This document shows, one piece after another, positions 39,619 to 54,603 of a stretch of 64,000 nt of DNA. The DNA comes from Bacillus sp. MM2020_1 (lineage in GTDB: Bacteria; Bacillota; Bacilli; Bacillales; Cytobacillaceae): NCBI GenBank assembly GCA_011250595.1, contig JAANMP010000006.1, positions 1-64,000 on the forward strand. The letters run 5' to 3'. The position numbers and the translations under genes were made by a program. The notes under the pieces were generated by a model. The model saw only the letters and a program-made list of their open reading frames with translations. It had not been told where the DNA came from and searched no databases. Position 1 is the first letter of the stretch; every line of letters begins with the position of its first letter.

Positions 39619-39876
39619 ATGTTAGTGAAACAAGTGGAAGTAAAATTAAAAACGGGTCTTCAAGCACGACCGGCAGCTCTTTTTGTTCAGGAAGCCAACC
39701 GGTTTTCTGCAGATATTTTCCTGGAAAAGGACGGCAAGAAAGTAAATGCAAAAAGCATTATGGGCTTAATGAGCCTTGCCGTTGGCTCGGGTGTCATGAT
39801 TGATATAGTAGCTGATGGCGATGATGAAGCATCTGCGATTGAAGCGTTAGCAGATTTTATCCAAAAAGAACATTGA
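39619..39876 (+). CDS. crh: Catabolite repression HPr-like protein Crh
   Basis: An 85-residue HPr paralogue. The usual phosphotransfer site His15 is replaced by Gln (TGLQARPAALF), the defining feature of Crh, and the HprK-targeted Ser46 is kept (AKSIMGLMSLA). P-Ser-Crh is a CcpA corepressor. ATG 39619 follows AGGAGGA; an upstream ATG at 39601 lies within the RBS. The 140-bp gap before it has a direct repeat, ATAACATGT at 39510 and 39526, and little else. Confidence 0.95.
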   Translation: MLVKQVEVKLKTGLQARPAALFVQEANRFSADIFLEKDGKKVNAKSIMGLMSLAVGSGVMIDIVADGDDEASAIEALADFIQKEH

Positions 39877-39881
39877 TTAGA

Positions 39882-39916
39882 AAAGGCCGGCTCCAATTGG
39901 AACCGACCTTTTTTTG
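39882..39916 (+). terminator. Terminator after crh
   Basis: AAAGGCCGGCTCC pairs imperfectly with GGAACCGACCTTT around AATT, followed by seven T. Confidence 0.85.
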
Positions 39917-39974
39917 AAAGATAAGAAAATATCAATTTTGACTTTGGATATTGTCCAGCTCCAGCGCTTTTCTT

Positions 39975-40010
39975 ATAAAAAAAGCAATCGGTTTGTGCCG
40001 ATTGCTTCTG
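39975..40010 (-). terminator. Terminator of clpP
   Basis: On the minus strand AAGCAATCGG pairs with CCGATTGCTT around CACAAA, followed by a run of T, just past the clpP stop. Confidence 0.88.
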
Positions 40011-40016
40011 CTTTTA

Positions 40017-40628
40017 TTATTTATTTTTATTCTTCTCGTCTTCGATTAGATTACGAGTGATAATGTGGTCAATTAGACCGTATTCTTTTGCACGTTCTGC
40101 TGTCATGAAGTTGTCGCGATCTGTATCTTTACCGATGACTTCAAGCGACTGTCCAGTACGCTCTGCTAAAATACCATTTAATTTTTCACGGAGGAAAAGG
40201 ATGCGTTTTGCAGCAATCTCGATTTCAGTTGCTTGTCCTTGAGCACCACCTAGTGGTTGGTGAATCATGACTTCAGCATTTGGAAGCGCATAACGCTTGC
40301 CTTTTTCACCTGCAGCAAGTAAGAATGCACCCATGGATGCTGCCATACCGATACAGATGGTTTGGACCTTTGGTTTAATGAATTGCATGGTATCATAAAT
40401 CGCCATACCTGCAGTGATGCTTCCGCCCGGGCTGTTGATATATAGCGAAATATCTTTTTCAGGGTTATCCGCTTCTAGGAATAATAATTGTGCGACAATG
40501 CTGTTAGCCACATGGTCATCGATCGCACTGCCAAGCATAATAATCCGGTCTTTTAACAGACGGGAATAGATGTCATAGGCACGCTCGCCCCGATTTGTTT
40601 GTTCAATAACTGTAGGGATTAAATTCAT
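40017..40628 (-). CDS. clpP: ATP-dependent Clp protease proteolytic subunit
   Basis: A 203-residue serine protease forming the 14-mer chamber used with ClpC, ClpE and ClpX. The catalytic Ser is in GMAASMGAF (near 98), the His in [11 protein letters not shown] (near 123), and the Asp in KDTDRDNFM (near 172). ATG 40628 is used, with RBS GGAGGAAG just before it; the open frame extends further upstream through the promoter and that part is not coding. A CtsR site overlaps the promoter. Confidence 0.97.
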   Translation of the reverse strand: MNLIPTVIEQTNRGERAYDIYSRLLKDRIIMLGSAIDDHVANSIVAQLLFLEADNPEKDISLYINSPGGSITAGMAIYDTMQFIKPKVQTICIGMAASMGAFLLAAGEKGKRYALPNAEVMIHQPLGGAQGQATEIEIAAKRILFLREKLNGILAERTGQSLEVIGKDTDRDNFMTAERAKEYGLIDHIITRNLIEDEKNKNK

Positions 40629-40674
40629 TTTTCTTCCTCCTTTGATTGTAAAGAATAAAGTATTATGTATAGTT

Positions 40675-40704
40675 ATCATACACTGATGGTCAATAAAGGT
40701 CAAA
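40675..40704 (-). promoter_or_regulatory. clpP promoter overlapped by a CtsR operator
   Basis: On the minus strand TTGACC (40703-40698) and TATGAT (40680-40675) are 17 bp apart. On the plus strand GGTCAAT-AAA-GGTCAAA (40688-40704) matches the CtsR tandem heptad RGTCAAA-N3-RGTCAAA with one mismatch. This predicts CtsR-controlled heat-shock induction. Confidence 0.85.
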
Positions 40705-40784
40705 CAATACCTCTTTAAAATTGTTCGACAACTTTCCATATTTCAGCATAACCATTCTTGCCTTTTTTCAAACCAATTCTTTAC

Positions 40785-40813
40785 TTGCAATGTGAGGGGA
40801 ACTGGCATATAAT
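40785..40813 (+). promoter_or_regulatory. tRNA-Arg promoter
   Basis: TTGCAA (40785-40790), 17 bp, TATAAT (40808-40813), 20 bp upstream of the tRNA. Confidence 0.8.
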
Positions 40814-40833
40814 ATGTAAGTCGCAACAAATTA

Positions 40834-40905
40834 GCGCTCGTGGTGCAACGGATAGCACGTAAGCCTCCGAAGCTTAAAATGTGAGTTCGATTCTCGCCGA
40901 GCGCA
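40834..40905 (+). tRNA. tRNA-Arg (anticodon CCG)
   Basis: The acceptor stem GCGCTCG (40834-40840) pairs with CGAGCGC (40898-40904). The anticodon arm TAAGC-CTCCGAA-GCTTA has loop bases CCG at positions 34-36, and the T arm contains GAGTTCGATTCTC. Discriminator A is at 40905. The 3' CCA is not encoded. It decodes CGG arginine codons. Confidence 0.95.
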
Positions 40906-40911
40906 TCATGA

Positions 40912-40943
40912 AAAACCCCTGTTTTTTTAAAACAGGGTTTTTT
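40912..40943 (+). terminator. Terminator of tRNA-Arg
   Basis: AAAACCCTG-type stem AACCCCTGTTTT/AAAACAGGGTT followed by six T directly after the tRNA. Confidence 0.88.
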
Positions 40944-40981
40944 AATTGTGAAAAGGACTTTGTTTTCCGGTAAATGGTTAA

Positions 40982-41064
40982 TAGCACGAAACCCTCCGAA
41001 ACTGGCACGTAATTCTCCAGAATGGCACATAACTCTTCAAAAATGGCACGGAAACTAGAAACTA
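40982..41064. repeat. 21-bp phased array F, core TGGCACRTAA
   Basis: Cores start at 40982 (TAGCACGAA), 41003 (TGGCACGTAA), 41023 (TGGCACATAA) and 41044 (TGGCACGGAA), spaced 21, 20 and 21 bp, with CTCC/CTTC-containing linkers. The array lies between the tRNA terminator and rpoN. Its motif differs from the other arrays. Confidence 0.8.
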
Positions 41065-41173
41065 TAAAAAATCCCGCAAAACTACGAAAAATCACTTCAC
41101 GATTAATCAGTTGTTTATTTTTCATTCCCGAAATTCACCACATCGTGTAGAATAGAAAACAGGGGGGATACGA

Positions 41174-42496
41174 ATGAACTTAAAGGCTGGTTTATGGCAG
41201 CAGCAAACCTTAAAATTGGCGATGACTCAGGAGCTTTCACAGGCGATTGCATTGTTGCAGTACTCTGCCCATGAGTTAACTGCTTTTTTAGAAGATAAGG
41301 CACTTGAAAATCCCCTATTGCAGATTGATAATAGCAATATAAAGCCTATGAATCCGCTCATTGACCGCAATCGACGCAAACATCAAAAGGCAGAAAAAGA
41401 CTGGATTGATCAAATTGCTGACAAACCATTCTCACTTGAAGATTATTTACTCTCTCAATTAAAAATAACCAACTTATCGGCGGAACAATTACGGGTGATT
41501 CGTCATCTTATCCAGAATTTAGATGAAAACGGTTACTTTCTTGGTGAACAAACCGAAATTGCCCAAAAGCTGAGAATAGAGGAGGATTTAGTCGAAGAAT
41601 GCCTGGCAATCATCCAAACACTCGAGCCGGCGGGTATCGGGGCAAGGAACCTACAAGAATGCCTGTTGATGCAAATATATTATCTAAATCCCGATAACGA
41701 ATTAGCGCAAAAGATCATCGCTGATTATTTCATTCCGTTCGCCGAAAAGAAATGGAAACCGATTGCGAAAGAACTGAAGGTAACACTTAAGGAATTACAA
41801 GATATCTTTGACCAAATGCAAACATTAAATCCAAAGCCAGCTGCAATTTTAGGAAAAGAAGCAACGACCTATATTATCCCGGATGCCATTGTCGAGCAAT
41901 CGAGCGACGGGTTAACCGTAAGGATGTCTGATGAGTCACTTCCTAGAATTAGCCTCAATGAGCAGTATTATCATCAATTCAAAGATCAAGATCAGCAGGT
42001 AAGCCGATTTTTACAGGATAAACTTCAGGATTACCAGTGGATCCAAAAAAGTATTGAGCAGCGGAAAGAGACACTGACAAGAGTTGTTGCAAAAATTATT
42101 GAAAAACAGGCTTCTTTTTTTCAAAAAGGTTCACAATATTTAGTGCCAATGACAATGAAGGAAGTTGCTGCGGAACTTGATATCCATGAATCCACGGTTA
42201 GCCGAGCGGTCCGGGAAAAGTATGTGCAAACACCGATTGGAACGTTTGGATTAAAAACATTTTTTACTAGTACAATACAAACCGTATCAGATGATGAAAA
42301 TACATCATCCACACAGGTAAAAAAGAAAATTGCAACTTTAATAGAAAAAGAGAATAAACAAAAGCCGCTTTCGGATCAAGAAATTGTTGAACAATTAAAA
42401 AGAGACGAAGGGATGGTTGTTTCGAGAAGAACGATTGCCAAATACCGGGATCAACTTGGAATTCCCTCCTCTTCGAAAAGAAAAAGGTTTGACTGA
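41174..42496 (+). CDS. rpoN: RNA polymerase sigma-54 factor (SigL)
   Basis: A 440-residue sigma-54. The N-terminal Gln/Leu-rich activator-interacting region (LKAGLWQQQTLKLAMTQELSQAIALLQYS) is followed by the core-binding region. The DNA-binding helix-turn-helix is near AAELDIHESTVSRAVREKYV, and the RpoN box SRRTIAKYRDQL is at the C-terminus. It lies directly before a glutaredoxin-like gene and cggR, a common Bacillaceae order that differs from B. subtilis 168. RBS AGGGGGG. Confidence 0.95.
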   Translation: MNLKAGLWQQQTLKLAMTQELSQAIALLQYSAHELTAFLEDKALENPLLQIDNSNIKPMNPLIDRNRRKHQKAEKDWIDQIADKPFSLEDYLLSQLKITNLSAEQLRVIRHLIQNLDENGYFLGEQTEIAQKLRIEEDLVEECLAIIQTLEPAGIGARNLQECLLMQIYYLNPDNELAQKIIADYFIPFAEKKWKPIAKELKVTLKELQDIFDQMQTLNPKPAAILGKEATTYIIPDAIVEQSSDGLTVRMSDESLPRISLNEQYYHQFKDQDQQVSRFLQDKLQDYQWIQKSIEQRKETLTRVVAKIIEKQASFFQKGSQYLVPMTMKEVAAELDIHESTVSRAVREKYVQTPIGTFGLKTFFTSTIQTVSDDENTSSTQVKKKIATLIEKENKQKPLSDQEIVEQLKRDEGMVVSRRTIAKYRDQLGIPSSSKRKRFD

Positions 42497-42509
42497 AAGG
42501 ACAAAAACG

Positions 42510-42773
42510 ATGGAGCAAACGACAATCACATTATATACAAGAAAAAGCTGCCCACTATGTGACAAAGCAAAGGATACGCTTCTTGAACTAAATAGAGACT
42601 GGGAATTCACCTTAGAAGAAATTGATATTGAATCCAATGATGATTTAACCGAACAATATGGTTTAATGATTCCGGTCGTATATATTGACGGAGTAGAAGC
42701 CGGTTTTGGTGTTATTAACAAATTTGACATACGTAACCGTTTGCAAGAAAAAAAAGCTAATCTTAACAGTTGA
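42510..42773 (+). CDS. Glutaredoxin-family thioredoxin-fold protein
   Basis: An 87-residue protein with the N-terminal redox motif RKSCPLCDKAK (CPLC, residues about 12-18) and the cis-proline region MIPVVYIDG. The DUF836/glutaredoxin-like family is a small dithiol oxidoreductase, partner unknown. ATG 42510 follows GAAAGGAC, 13 bp after rpoN. The cggR promoter overlaps its stop codon. Confidence 0.85.
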   Translation: MEQTTITLYTRKSCPLCDKAKDTLLELNRDWEFTLEEIDIESNDDLTEQYGLMIPVVYIDGVEAGFGVINKFDIRNRLQEKKANLNS

Positions 42774-42798
42774 AATAAATTTACACTCCTGTTAGAAT
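42770..42798 (+). promoter_or_regulatory. Promoter of the cggR-gap glycolytic operon
   Basis: TTGAAA (42770-42775), 17 bp, TAGAAT (42793-42798). It lies just upstream of the CggR operator, the arrangement known from B. subtilis. Confidence 0.7.
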
Positions 42799-42833
42799 GA
42801 AAAATGTAGCAGGGGTGATTTTTTTTCGATGTA

Positions 42834-42860
42834 GTGGGACATAATATGTCTATGGTGGAC
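42834..42860 (+). promoter_or_regulatory. CggR operator
   Basis: GTGGGAC-ATAATA-TGTC-TATG-GTGGAC resembles the CggR operator of B. subtilis, with direct repeats of CGGGAC separated by a TGTC half-site. It lies between the promoter and cggR, so bound CggR would block elongation when fructose-1,6-bisphosphate is low. Confidence 0.75.
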
Positions 42861-42901
42861 ATTTTAAGGCCAACTACATATAATAAAGGAGCATGAGATT
42901 C

Positions 42902-43924
42902 ATGCAGTCATTAATCGATATCCAAAAAAGATTATTACCCGACCTCCTACAGGTCCTACAGAAGAGATATTCTATCCTAAGATACATAGGTTTTATGCAG
43001 CCAGTAGGAAGACGGAGTTTAGCAGTAAGTCTGGGGTATACCGAAAGAGTCCTTCGCGGCGAAGTTGATTTCCTAAGGGAGCAAAATTTAATTTACACGA
43101 ATAATGTGGGAATGAGTTTAACGACCGAAGGGAAAAATTTGTTAGAAGACTTGGAAGGTTTTATGCGTGAGTTAAAGGGTATTGATGTAATGGAGTTAGA
43201 ATTGAAGCACAAGCTGGGCATTAAAAAAGTTATCATTGTTCCTGGCGATAGTGATGAATCGCTGATGGTGAAAAGTGAACTTGGTAAAGCGTGTGCGGTG
43301 TGCATGAAAAAGCTTCTCAGCGGAAAAAATATCATTGCTGTAACTGGCGGTTCAACTATGGCTGCTGTCGCAGAAAGACTATTACCAGAGCTTACTCAAA
43401 AGGATTTACTGTTTGTCCCGGCCAGAGGCGGAGTAGGTGAGGATGTTCAAAATCAGGCGAATACGATTTGCTCGATTATGTCGAGAAACACCCGGACCAA
43501 ACATCGTGTGTTTTATGTCCCTGATCAAGTCAGTACCGATATCTATGAATCGCTTATCAAAGAGCCCGGCATTCATGAAGTTTTAACATTAATTAAATCA
43601 GCAAGCATGGTTCTCCATGGAATTGGAGATGCTATCACAATGGCTGAACGGCGAAAATCCAACCCTGAGATATTAAATAAGCTTGAAAGCAGTAAAGCTG
43701 TGGGGGAAGCTTTTGGCTATTATTTTAACGAGCAAGGCGAAATTGTTCACAAGGTTTTAACGATTGGCCTCCAATTAGAAGACCTAGTCAACATTCCGAA
43801 TGTCATTGCTGTAGCAGGCGGAGGCTCGAAGGCAAAAGCCATTAAAGCCTATTTAAAACAAGCACCAGCTTCAACTATTTTAATCACAGACGAAGGTGCA
43901 GTAAGAAGTTTATTAAAAGGGTAA
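42902..43924 (+). CDS. cggR: Central glycolytic genes regulator CggR
   Basis: A 340-residue SorC/DeoR-type repressor. The N-terminal helix-turn-helix (GRRSLAVSLGYTERVLRGEVDFL) is at about residues 34-56, and the C-terminal sugar-phosphate-binding domain has VTGGSTMAAVAERL and AGGGSKAKAIKAYL. Fructose-1,6-bisphosphate inactivates it. ATG 42902 is used, 10 bases after AAAGGAG, rather than ATG 42893. It is autoregulated as the first gene of the glycolytic operon. Confidence 0.95.
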   Translation: MQSLIDIQKRLLPDLLQVLQKRYSILRYIGFMQPVGRRSLAVSLGYTERVLRGEVDFLREQNLIYTNNVGMSLTTEGKNLLEDLEGFMRELKGIDVMELELKHKLGIKKVIIVPGDSDESLMVKSELGKACAVCMKKLLSGKNIIAVTGGSTMAAVAERLLPELTQKDLLFVPARGGVGEDVQNQANTICSIMSRNTRTKHRVFYVPDQVSTDIYESLIKEPGIHEVLTLIKSASMVLHGIGDAITMAERRKSNPEILNKLESSKAVGEAFGYYFNEQGEIVHKVLTIGLQLEDLVNIPNVIAVAGGGSKAKAIKAYLKQAPASTILITDEGAVRSLLKG

Positions 43925-43962
43925 ATCCTTTTTAAAATAAAAAACATCCTTACCCAATTTAA

Positions 43963-44985
<1,023 letters not shown>

Positions 44986-45001
44986 TATATCGGAACGGAA
45001 G

Positions 45002-45089
45002 TATGATTGGTTTCCAATCATAGGAAGTTGATAAATACAAAGGTTTTCCAAAGGGGAGCGGGGAGTATATGCCCCCCTCCCCTTTTTAC
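45002..45089 (+). terminator. Two hairpins in the gap-pgk gap
   Basis: TATGATTGG-TTT-CCAATCATA (45002-45022) is a perfect hairpin without a T run and may protect the gap mRNA 3' end. AAAGGGGAGCGGGG pairs with CCCCCCTCCCCTTT (about 45050-45086), followed by T, and resembles an attenuating terminator. Together they could set gap expression above the downstream glycolytic genes. Confidence 0.75.
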
Positions 45090-45139
45090 TTATTAGATGA
45101 AGATTTTTCTAAAAAGCAAACACATAATGGAGGTCCTTT

Positions 45140-49981
<4,842 letters not shown>

Positions 49982-49999
49982 TTTTTCATGTGAATATAG

Positions 50000-50029
50000 A
50001 GGCACACATTTTCGGATGTGTGCCTTTTA
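50000..50029 (+). terminator. Terminator of the glycolytic operon
   Basis: AGGCACACAT pairs with ATGTGTGCCT around TTTCGG, followed by TTTT. Confidence 0.85.
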
Positions 50030-50117
50030 AACATTTTGTGAACCGTATTGTTTTGAAGGACAAAATGTGATAAATTTAATATACTGTGAATTGTACGACT
50101 AACAGGAGGTGGCCTTT

Positions 50118-50351
50118 ATGCATACATTAGTTGTAATCTTATTAGTAATCGTAAGTATCGGACTTATTGGTGTTGTTATACTTCAATCAGGTAAAAGCGC
50201 TGGATTATCCGGTGCCATTTCAGGTGGTGCTGAATCACTATTTGGTAAGCAAAAAGCTCGAGGACTTGACTTGATTTTGCATCGTATTACGGTTGTATTA
50301 TCAGTATTATTTATTCTGCTTGCTATTGCAGTAACTTACTTTAAAATCTAA
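50118..50351 (+). CDS. secG: Preprotein translocase subunit SecG
   Basis: A 77-residue protein with two membrane helices separated by [26 protein letters not shown], the hallmark SecG loop. It assists SecYE and SecA in export. ATG 50118 lies 8 bases after AGGAGG; the GTG at 50109 overlaps the RBS. A terminator follows. Confidence 0.95.
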   Translation: MHTLVVILLVIVSIGLIGVVILQSGKSAGLSGAISGGAESLFGKQKARGLDLILHRITVVLSVLFILLAIAVTYFKI

Positions 50352-50362
50352 TATGTACACTC

Positions 50363-50388
50363 AACCTGGCCACAGCGCCAGGTTTTTT
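50363..50388 (+). terminator. Terminator after secG
   Basis: ACCTGGC pairs with GCCAGGT around CACAGC, followed by six T. Confidence 0.88.
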
Positions 50389-50534
50389 GTTTTCTTTGTA
50401 AAAAATAGTCTGTAGATTTCCTCACCAGGCGCGTTCGGTAAAATAATTACCGATTACATAAGCGTTTTTCTGGCATGTTCATTCTTGCTTTGCTAAAACT
50501 AAACTAATGAAATGAAATTAAGGGAGTTTTTATC

Positions 50535-51281
50535 ATGAAAGTTGCTACACCGAAGCCATTTACCTTTAAAGGAGGAAAACGAGCGATTCTCCTTTTACAT
50601 GGCTTTACTGGAAATTCAGCTGATGTTCGCATGTTAGGGCGTTTTTTAGAAAAAAAAGGCTACACCTGTCATGCCCCTCATTACAAAGGTCATGGCGTGC
50701 CACCAGAAAAGCTTGTTCACACAGGTCCTGAGGATTGGTGGCAGGATGTCTTAAAGGGCTATGATTTTTTAAAAAATAAAGGCCACGCAGAAATTGCAGT
50801 GGCGGGATTGTCGCTTGGCGGCGTATTTTCTTTGAAATTGGGATACACTGTACCTATAAAAGCGATTGTACCAATGTGCGCACCGATGCATATAAAAAGT
50901 GAAGAGGTCATGTATGAAGGAATTCTCGAATATGCTCGTGAATTTAAAAAACGTGAAGGAAAAACAGACGAGCAAATCGAAATGGAAATGAATGAGTTTA
51001 AGAAAACACCGATGAAAACATTAAGAGCATTACAGGCATTAATCGCCGATGTGCGTGAAAATGTGGATATGATCTATGCTCCAACGTTTGTCGTTCAGGC
51101 ACGTCATGACAACATGATTAACACAGAAAGTGCGAACATTATATACAACGAAATCGAATCAGTTGTGAAGGAATTAAAATGGTATGAGGAGTCTGGTCAT
51201 GTGATCACGCTTGATAAAGAACGGGAGCAATTGCATGAGGACATTTATGCCTTTTTAGAAAAACTCGACTGGCACGATTAA
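50535..51281 (+). CDS. est: Alpha/beta-hydrolase carboxylesterase (Est)
   Basis: A 248-residue monoacylglycerol-lipase/carboxylesterase-like hydrolase. [16 protein letters not shown] carries the oxyanion-loop HGF, the nucleophile elbow is [11 protein letters not shown] (Ser near residue 94), the Asp is in ARHDNMI, and the His is in SGHVITLD. The family includes thermostable Est30 of Geobacillus. The gene order secG-est-rnr-smpB-ssrA is conserved in Bacillaceae; the physiological substrate is unknown. Confidence 0.9.
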   Translation: MKVATPKPFTFKGGKRAILLLHGFTGNSADVRMLGRFLEKKGYTCHAPHYKGHGVPPEKLVHTGPEDWWQDVLKGYDFLKNKGHAEIAVAGLSLGGVFSLKLGYTVPIKAIVPMCAPMHIKSEEVMYEGILEYAREFKKREGKTDEQIEMEMNEFKKTPMKTLRALQALIADVRENVDMIYAPTFVVQARHDNMINTESANIIYNEIESVVKELKWYEESGHVITLDKEREQLHEDIYAFLEKLDWHD

Positions 51282-51307
51282 TAAAGCACCTATAAAGGAG
51301 GATTAGT

Positions 51308-53737
51308 TTGGAAGATAATATACAAATGCATATTGATAGGGTACTACAATATATGAAGGATGAGGCTTACAAGCCATTAACCGTACAGGAACTTGAGACT
51401 GCCTTTGGCATCCAAGATTCAAGCGATTTTAAAGAGTTTGTGAAAGCACTCGTCCAAATGGAGGAGAAAGGGTTAGTTGTCAGAACGCGCAGCAACCGTT
51501 ACGGACTGCCAGAGAAAATGAACTTAATTCGTGGTAAACTTATCGGTCATGCGAAGGGATTTGCCTTTGTTGCACCAGATGAGCCAGGGATGGATGATAT
51601 CTTTATCCCGCCAAATGAAACCAATACGGCCATGCATGGGGATATCGTTTTAGCGCGTGTTTCTTCTGAAAGCGCGGGGCAGCGCCGGGAAGGCAGTATT
51701 ATCCGTATTATAGAACGTGGTGTCCAGCAAATTGTTGGAACGTATGTGGAAAGCAAAAGCTTTGGCTTTGTCATTCCAGATGATAAAAAATTTGCGAGTG
51801 ATATTTTCATTCCAAAGGCAGCGTCTAAAGGGGCAGTCGAGGGACATAAAGTGGTTGTGAAGCTAGTAACCTATCCAGAAGGTCGCAAAAGTGCTGAGGG
51901 CGAAGTCATTACTATTCTCGGGCACAAAAACGACCCAGGCGTGGACATTCTTTCCGTCATACATAAACACGGTTTACCGATGGCCTTTCCTGACGAGGTG
52001 TTAAAACAGGCAAACGAGGTGCCTGACACCATTGATGAAAGTGAATTAGCCAATCGCCGTGACCTTAGGAATGAAACCATTGTCACAATCGACGGTGCCG
52101 ACGCGAAAGACCTTGATGATGCGGTAACGGTGACCAAGCTTGCGAATGGCAACTATAAGCTGGGCGTCCATATCGCTGATGTTAGCTATTATGTAAAAGA
52201 AGGCACGCCGATTGACCTCGAAGCAGAGGAACGGGCGACGAGTGTGTATTTAGTCGACCGGGTTATCCCGATGATTCCACACCGTTTATCGAATGGGATT
52301 TGTTCCTTAAATCCGAAAGTAGACCGTCTGGTGTTATCTTGCGAAATGGAAATTAACTCAGAGGGCGCAGTTGTTTCGCATGAGATTTTTCAATCTGTGA
52401 TTAAAACAACAGAGCGGATGACCTATTCAGATGTGAATCTGATTCTGGCTGAACATGATGAAGCAACGCGCACGCGTTACGAACCGCTCGTGCCAATGTT
52501 TGAAATGATGGAGGAGTTAGCCGCTATCTTACGGAACAAACGGATGAAGCGGGGCGCGATCGACTTTGATTTTAAAGAATCAAAGATTCTGGTCGATGAG
52601 GAAGGAAAGCCCACTGATGTGGTTCTTCGTGAGCGCTCGGTGGCGGAAAAGCTAATTGAAGAGTTTATGCTGGCCGCCAATGAAACAGTGGCAGAGCATT
52701 TCCATTGGATGGAAGTTCCCTTTATTTACCGTATCCACGAGGACCCAAAGGAAGATAAACTGCGCAGATTTTTCGAGTTTATCACCAACTTCGGGTACAT
52801 TGTAAAAGGTACGGCAAATGATGTCCATCCGAAAGCACTTCAGGAGATTATTGAAGAAGTTCAAGGTAAACCCGAGGAAATGGTGGTCTCGAAGGTGATG
52901 CTTCGCTCGATGCAGCAGGCCAAATATGATCCGGAAAGTCTCGGACATTTTGGCTTATCAACGGAGTTCTATACCCATTTCACCTCTCCGATTCGTCGTT
53001 ATCCGGATACCATCGTTCATCGTTTAATCCGGACGTACTTAATCGAAGGAAAGCTTGATTCAACCACCCAGGAAAAATGGAATGTGCGCTTACCTGAAAT
53101 TGCTGATCATTCTTCAAAAATGGAGCGCCGCTCTGTCGATGCTGAGCGGGAAACTGATGATTTGAAGAAAGCTGAATTTATGGAAGACAAGATTGGTGTC
53201 GAGTATGACGGCATTATCAGTTCTGTAACGAATTTCGGTATGTTTGTGGAACTGCCAAATACAATTGAAGGACTTGTCCATGTCAGCTATATGACCGATG
53301 ATTATTATCGCTATGATGAGCGCCAACTGGCGATGATTGGCGAGCGGACAGGGAATGTGTTCCGAATTGGCGACGAAATTACCATTCGTGTTGTAAAAGT
53401 TAATAAAGAAGAGCGTGCGATTGATTTTGAAATTGTCGGCATGAAGGGTACTCCTCGTCGCGAACGGTCAGAAACGCCAAGGGTCTTCAGTACGGGCAGT
53501 GATACCAAGAAGCCACGGAGGAATAAACAGCAGGGCGGAAGTGGTGGTCGCGGCCAAGGTCAAGGCAGCAGTGGTGGCCGAGGTCAAGGTGGCGGCAGTG
53601 GTCGTGGTCAGGGCCAAGGCGGGGGTTCGAATGCCAAGTCTGAAGGCGGCAGCGGTCAAGGAAATAAAGTGAAGAAGAAACGTAAATTTTATGATAATGT
53701 GCCTAAAAACAAAAGTACGAAGCGGAAAAATAAATAA
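51308..53737 (+). CDS. rnr: Ribonuclease R
   Basis: A 809-residue 3'-5' exoribonuclease. An N-terminal helix-turn-helix and two cold-shock OB domains are followed by the RNB catalytic domain ([16 protein letters not shown] with the metal aspartates, near residue 265), then an S1 domain ([19 protein letters not shown], near 640). The tail is basic and Gly/Arg/Gln-rich, with [12 protein letters not shown] repeats, and may bind RNA. The start is TTG after AAAGGAGGA. In tmRNA tagging, RNase R degrades the non-stop mRNA, which fits its place beside smpB and ssrA. One copy of GGTGCCTGACACC lies inside the coding sequence (52018-52030). Confidence 0.96.
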   Translation: MEDNIQMHIDRVLQYMKDEAYKPLTVQELETAFGIQDSSDFKEFVKALVQMEEKGLVVRTRSNRYGLPEKMNLIRGKLIGHAKGFAFVAPDEPGMDDIFIPPNETNTAMHGDIVLARVSSESAGQRREGSIIRIIERGVQQIVGTYVESKSFGFVIPDDKKFASDIFIPKAASKGAVEGHKVVVKLVTYPEGRKSAEGEVITILGHKNDPGVDILSVIHKHGLPMAFPDEVLKQANEVPDTIDESELANRRDLRNETIVTIDGADAKDLDDAVTVTKLANGNYKLGVHIADVSYYVKEGTPIDLEAEERATSVYLVDRVIPMIPHRLSNGICSLNPKVDRLVLSCEMEINSEGAVVSHEIFQSVIKTTERMTYSDVNLILAEHDEATRTRYEPLVPMFEMMEELAAILRNKRMKRGAIDFDFKESKILVDEEGKPTDVVLRERSVAEKLIEEFMLAANETVAEHFHWMEVPFIYRIHEDPKEDKLRRFFEFITNFGYIVKGTANDVHPKALQEIIEEVQGKPEEMVVSKVMLRSMQQAKYDPESLGHFGLSTEFYTHFTSPIRRYPDTIVHRLIRTYLIEGKLDSTTQEKWNVRLPEIADHSSKMERRSVDAERETDDLKKAEFMEDKIGVEYDGIISSVTNFGMFVELPNTIEGLVHVSYMTDDYYRYDERQLAMIGERTGNVFRIGDEITIRVVKVNKEERAIDFEIVGMKGTPRRERSETPRVFSTGSDTKKPRRNKQQGGSGGRGQGQGSSGGRGQGGGSGRGQGQGGGSNAKSEGGSGQGNKVKKKRKFYDNVPKNKSTKRKNK

Positions 53738-53745
53738 TCCTAACG

Positions 53746-53774
53746 GGGGCCCTCGATTCAGGGCTCTCTTTCAA
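53746..53774 (+). terminator. Terminator after rnr
   Basis: GGGGGCCCT pairs with AGGGCTCTC around CGATTC, followed by a T-rich stretch. Confidence 0.6.
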
Positions 53775-53827
53775 TTGTAGTAGCTATAATATTCTGCTAA
53801 AATAAATTTTAAGATGAGGTGAAAAAG

Positions 53828-54295
53828 ATGCCAAAAGGTGAAGGAAAAGTTTGTGCACAAAACAAAAAGGCTTACCATGATTATTTTATTGAAGAAACCT
53901 ACGAAGCTGGAATCGTTCTGCAGGGGACCGAAATTAAGTCAATTCGTGGGGGAAAAGTGAATCTTAAGGATGCATATGCACGGATTCAAAATGGTGAAGC
54001 CATACTTTTCGGGATGCATGTCAGTCCGTATGAACAAGGCAATATTTTTAATCATGACCCATTACGAACACGAAAGCTATTACTCCATAAGCGCGAAATT
54101 AATAAACTAATCGGAGAAACAAAAGAGGCTGGTTACGCACTTGTTCCATTAAAGCTTTATTTAAAAAATGGCTTTTGTAAGGTGTTAATTGGTCTAGCAA
54201 AAGGTAAGAAGAATTATGATAAGCGTGAATCTTTGAAGCAAAAAGAAGCGAAGCGTGAAATCGAACGGGCCTTCCGTGATCGTCAGAAGATGTAA
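53828..54295 (+). CDS. smpB: SsrA-binding protein SmpB
   Basis: A 155-residue partner of tmRNA that mimics the anticodon arm in trans-translation. Visible are [29 protein letters not shown], the RNA-binding [12 protein letters not shown], and the basic C-terminal tail [24 protein letters not shown] that folds in the mRNA channel. ATG 53828 follows GAGGTG by 7 bases; family members begin MPKGEG. The ssrA gene it serves is 185 bp downstream. Confidence 0.97.
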   Translation: MPKGEGKVCAQNKKAYHDYFIEETYEAGIVLQGTEIKSIRGGKVNLKDAYARIQNGEAILFGMHVSPYEQGNIFNHDPLRTRKLLLHKREINKLIGETKEAGYALVPLKLYLKNGFCKVLIGLAKGKKNYDKRESLKQKEAKREIERAFRDRQKM

Positions 54296-54345
54296 GGTGA
54301 TTCGACGTTTAACTGAATTGAAAATTATTTTACAGATACTTACAA

Positions 54346-54373
54346 TTGAAAAATCCTTACAGTGTGTTATAAT
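54346..54373 (+). promoter_or_regulatory. ssrA promoter
   Basis: TTGAAA (54346-54351), 16 bp, TATAAT (54368-54373). The start would give a leader of about 100 nt, removed by RNase P, containing a GTCGC/GCGAC hairpin (54380-54397). Confidence 0.7.
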
Positions 54374-54567
54374 AAGTTTGTCGCCAAGAGAGCGACGGTA
54401 ACATTTGCTCAAAGAACATTGTTGAGCTTCCTAACGTCTACAGCTTTAATCTTTAACTAGATTGCAGCTCCTTTTAATATGGGGACGCTACGGATTCGAC
54501 AGGGGTAGTTTGAGCTTAGGTCGCGAGTCGAGGGGATCGGCCTCGTTAAAACGTCAAAGCCATAACT

Positions 54568-54603
54568 GGCAAAACTAACAACAACCTCGCTTTCGCAGCT
54601 TAA
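54568..54603 (+). CDS. tmRNA tag peptide reading frame
   Basis: From the resume codon GGC after AACT, the frame encodes GKTNNNLAFAA then TAA, giving the tag (A)GKTNNNLAFAA. It is three residues shorter than the B. subtilis tag but keeps the GKTN start and a hydrophobic AA end recognised by ClpXP-type proteases, whose ClpP is encoded in this window. Confidence 0.88.
   Translation, partial: GKTNNNLAFAA

Noticed and set aside
40629-40739. N-terminal extension of ClpP
   Set aside because: The frame is open upstream but covers the promoter and CtsR operator; the RBS and family start place the ATG at 40628.
42856-42884. TGGACA-N17-TATAAT as the cggR promoter
   Set aside because: Transcription would start inside the RBS of cggR, leaving no leader; the upstream TTGAAA-N17-TAGAAT before the operator fits better.
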